From positions 29,550-93,549 of the forward strand of contig NZ_CAKJTG010000004.1 in assembly GCF_917563885.1 (NCBI RefSeq): 64,000 nt of DNA, given 5' to 3'. The notes beneath the pieces were generated by a model. That model did no database searches and was not told where the DNA came from. It saw only the letters and a program-made list of their open reading frames with translations. Source of the DNA: Pseudoneobacillus rhizosphaerae (GTDB lineage Bacteria > Bacillota > Bacilli > Bacillales > Cytobacillaceae). Of the stretch, positions 63,165 to 64,000 are shown piece after piece (the stretch's first letter is position 1; each line of letters begins with the position of its first letter). Position numbers and translations under genes: made by a program.

Positions 63165-64000
63165 TTAACTGAGCCTTTGTATAAGAAATTTCTCTTCTTT
63201 TTTACTCAGTTCTTGTCGATTATGTTTAGTAAGAAATCCTGATAGATCCGGACCCTTTGGTAAAATTTGATTATGTCCCTTTTGATCATCACTCGCGATA
63301 TGGTGCGATAGATGATAGTGCCTCTTAATCGCATCAAAATCTGTCGTATTCCCGAAGCCAGGTGTTTGATATAAATCTCGTAAGTAGCCCCATAAATGAG
63401 GAAAATCAATGATACGGTTTCTATTTGTCTTAAAGGCGGCGTAATAGGCCACATCAAATCGAACTAATGTGGAATAAAGACGAACATCTGAATCAGTAAT
63501 AAAATCTCCAAATAGGAATCTTCTTTCCGAAAGGCGTTGCTCTAATTCATCTAATCTATCAAATAGGATGTCATATGCCTGTTCATAGGCTTCCTGTGAT
63601 AAAGCAAAGCCGCATTTATAGACACCGTTATTTATATCATGGAAGATAACGTCATTTAATGCATCCATTTCAGCCCTTAAGATTTGCGGATAAAGATCTG
63701 GAGCATTTTCTCTATGAAATGGTGACCATACCGTTTCGAAGTAGTTTGTTAGTTTAAAATAATCATTATTCACGACCCTCTGTTCCTTCACATCCACCAT
63801 TACTGGTACGGTTGGCCGCCCCATGTATTCTGGGTCTGTTTTCTTGTAGATTTCACTTAGATACCTAATCCCTAATATTGGATCCACTTTATTCTCATCT
63901 AAATAAAATTCCCAATCCACATGAGGGAGCTTTGGTCGCATTGGACCTGCAGTTCCTAAACTGATGACCTTTTCTAATCCAAGTATGCTACGAACGATTA
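63165..64000 (-). CDS. Glutathionyl-hydroquinone reductase-type GST (5' end beyond window)
   Basis: 278 residues are visible, and the frame stays open to the window edge, so the start is outside. The visible part includes VIRS-like text, PTVPVMVDVKEQRVVNNDYFKLTNYF with the Asn-Asn-Asp loop, and DALNDVIFHDINNGVYKCGFALSQEAYEQAYD. FLFGDFITDSDVRLYSTLVRFDVAYYAAFKTNR is typical of the YqjG/Ecm4 family. Its Cys-containing N-terminal active site (CPWA type) lies upstream of the window. It reduces glutathionyl- or related thiol adducts of hydroquinones. It ends just before the repeat region. Confidence 0.88.
   Translation of the reverse strand, partial: IVRSILGLEKVISLGTAGPMRPKLPHVDWEFYLDENKVDPILGIRYLSEIYKKTDPEYMGRPTVPVMVDVKEQRVVNNDYFKLTNYFETVWSPFHRENAPDLYPQILRAEMDALNDVIFHDINNGVYKCGFALSQEAYEQAYDILFDRLDELEQRLSERRFLFGDFITDSDVRLYSTLVRFDVAYYAAFKTNRNRIIDFPHLWGYLRDLYQTPGFGNTTDFDAIKRHYHLSHHIASDDQKGHNQILPKGPDLSGFLTKHNRQELSKKEEKFLIQRLS

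Overview
The window is low-GC Firmicute DNA from an endospore-forming member of the Bacillaceae. Supporting signs are AGGAGG-type ribosome binding sites with many TTG/GTG starts, a complete gerA-type germinant receptor operon, a GlpP-type glpD leader, an OhrR peroxide sensor, S-layer homology (SLH) domains and U-rich intrinsic terminators. The species cannot be named from the sequence alone. The window opens inside the tail of one gene and closes inside a glutathionyl-hydroquinone reductase gene.

Layout. (1) 0.3-10.6 kb is the most unusual block: two giant secreted subtilases, each ending in a two-repeat dockerin, flank an SLH-anchored protein with an N-terminal cohesin-like domain. I read this as a small wall-anchored protease complex built on cohesin-dockerin contacts. 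(2) 11-15 kb: a secreted DUF5667 protein, a CDF metal exporter, an MFS pump and a 52-aa protein. (3) 15.4-18.5 kb: glutathione peroxidase with OhrR, then an HD-GYP and a GGDEF gene for cyclic-di-GMP turnover. (4) 18.7-22.8 kb: glpD behind a GlpP-type leader, and an ABC-F ATPase behind a long leader with a 44-codon upstream ORF and an attenuator. (5) 23-29 kb: mixed genes, including a TetR regulator that shares a near-identical operator with a neighbouring dehydrogenase-like gene, and a ParA/MinD-like protein with a degenerate P-loop. (6) 29.3-32.7 kb: a two-gene fused 2-oxoacid:ferredoxin oxidoreductase, followed by a 52-bp tandem repeat array. (7) 33-46.5 kb: transporters, peptidase and amidotransferase genes, an SLH-anchored GH18 glycosidase with a lipoprotein, an SEC-C protein, a MITE-like element and a SAM hydroxide adenosyltransferase. 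(8) 46.6-54.3 kb: a sigma-54 activator, then an orphan TnpB-like gene with a structured RNA-like 3' flank, then a ketone-body operon (GntP permease, scoA, scoB, bdhA) behind a full-consensus sigma-54 promoter, a long palindrome and a cre-like site. (9) 54.5-58.2 kb: gerA-type operon. (10) 58.3-64 kb: DUF2935, zinc-ribbon, glutaredoxin-like and VanZ genes, a FAD oxidase, an isochorismatase-like hydrolase, an acetyltransferase and the truncated reductase.

The genes fit a soil-type aerobic spore former that breaks down external protein and cell-wall sugars, uses amino acids and 3-hydroxybutyrate or acetoacetate, and carries several efflux and redox-defence genes. Intergenic space is rich in inverted and tandem repeats. 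All functions are inferred by reading the sequence; no database search was run.
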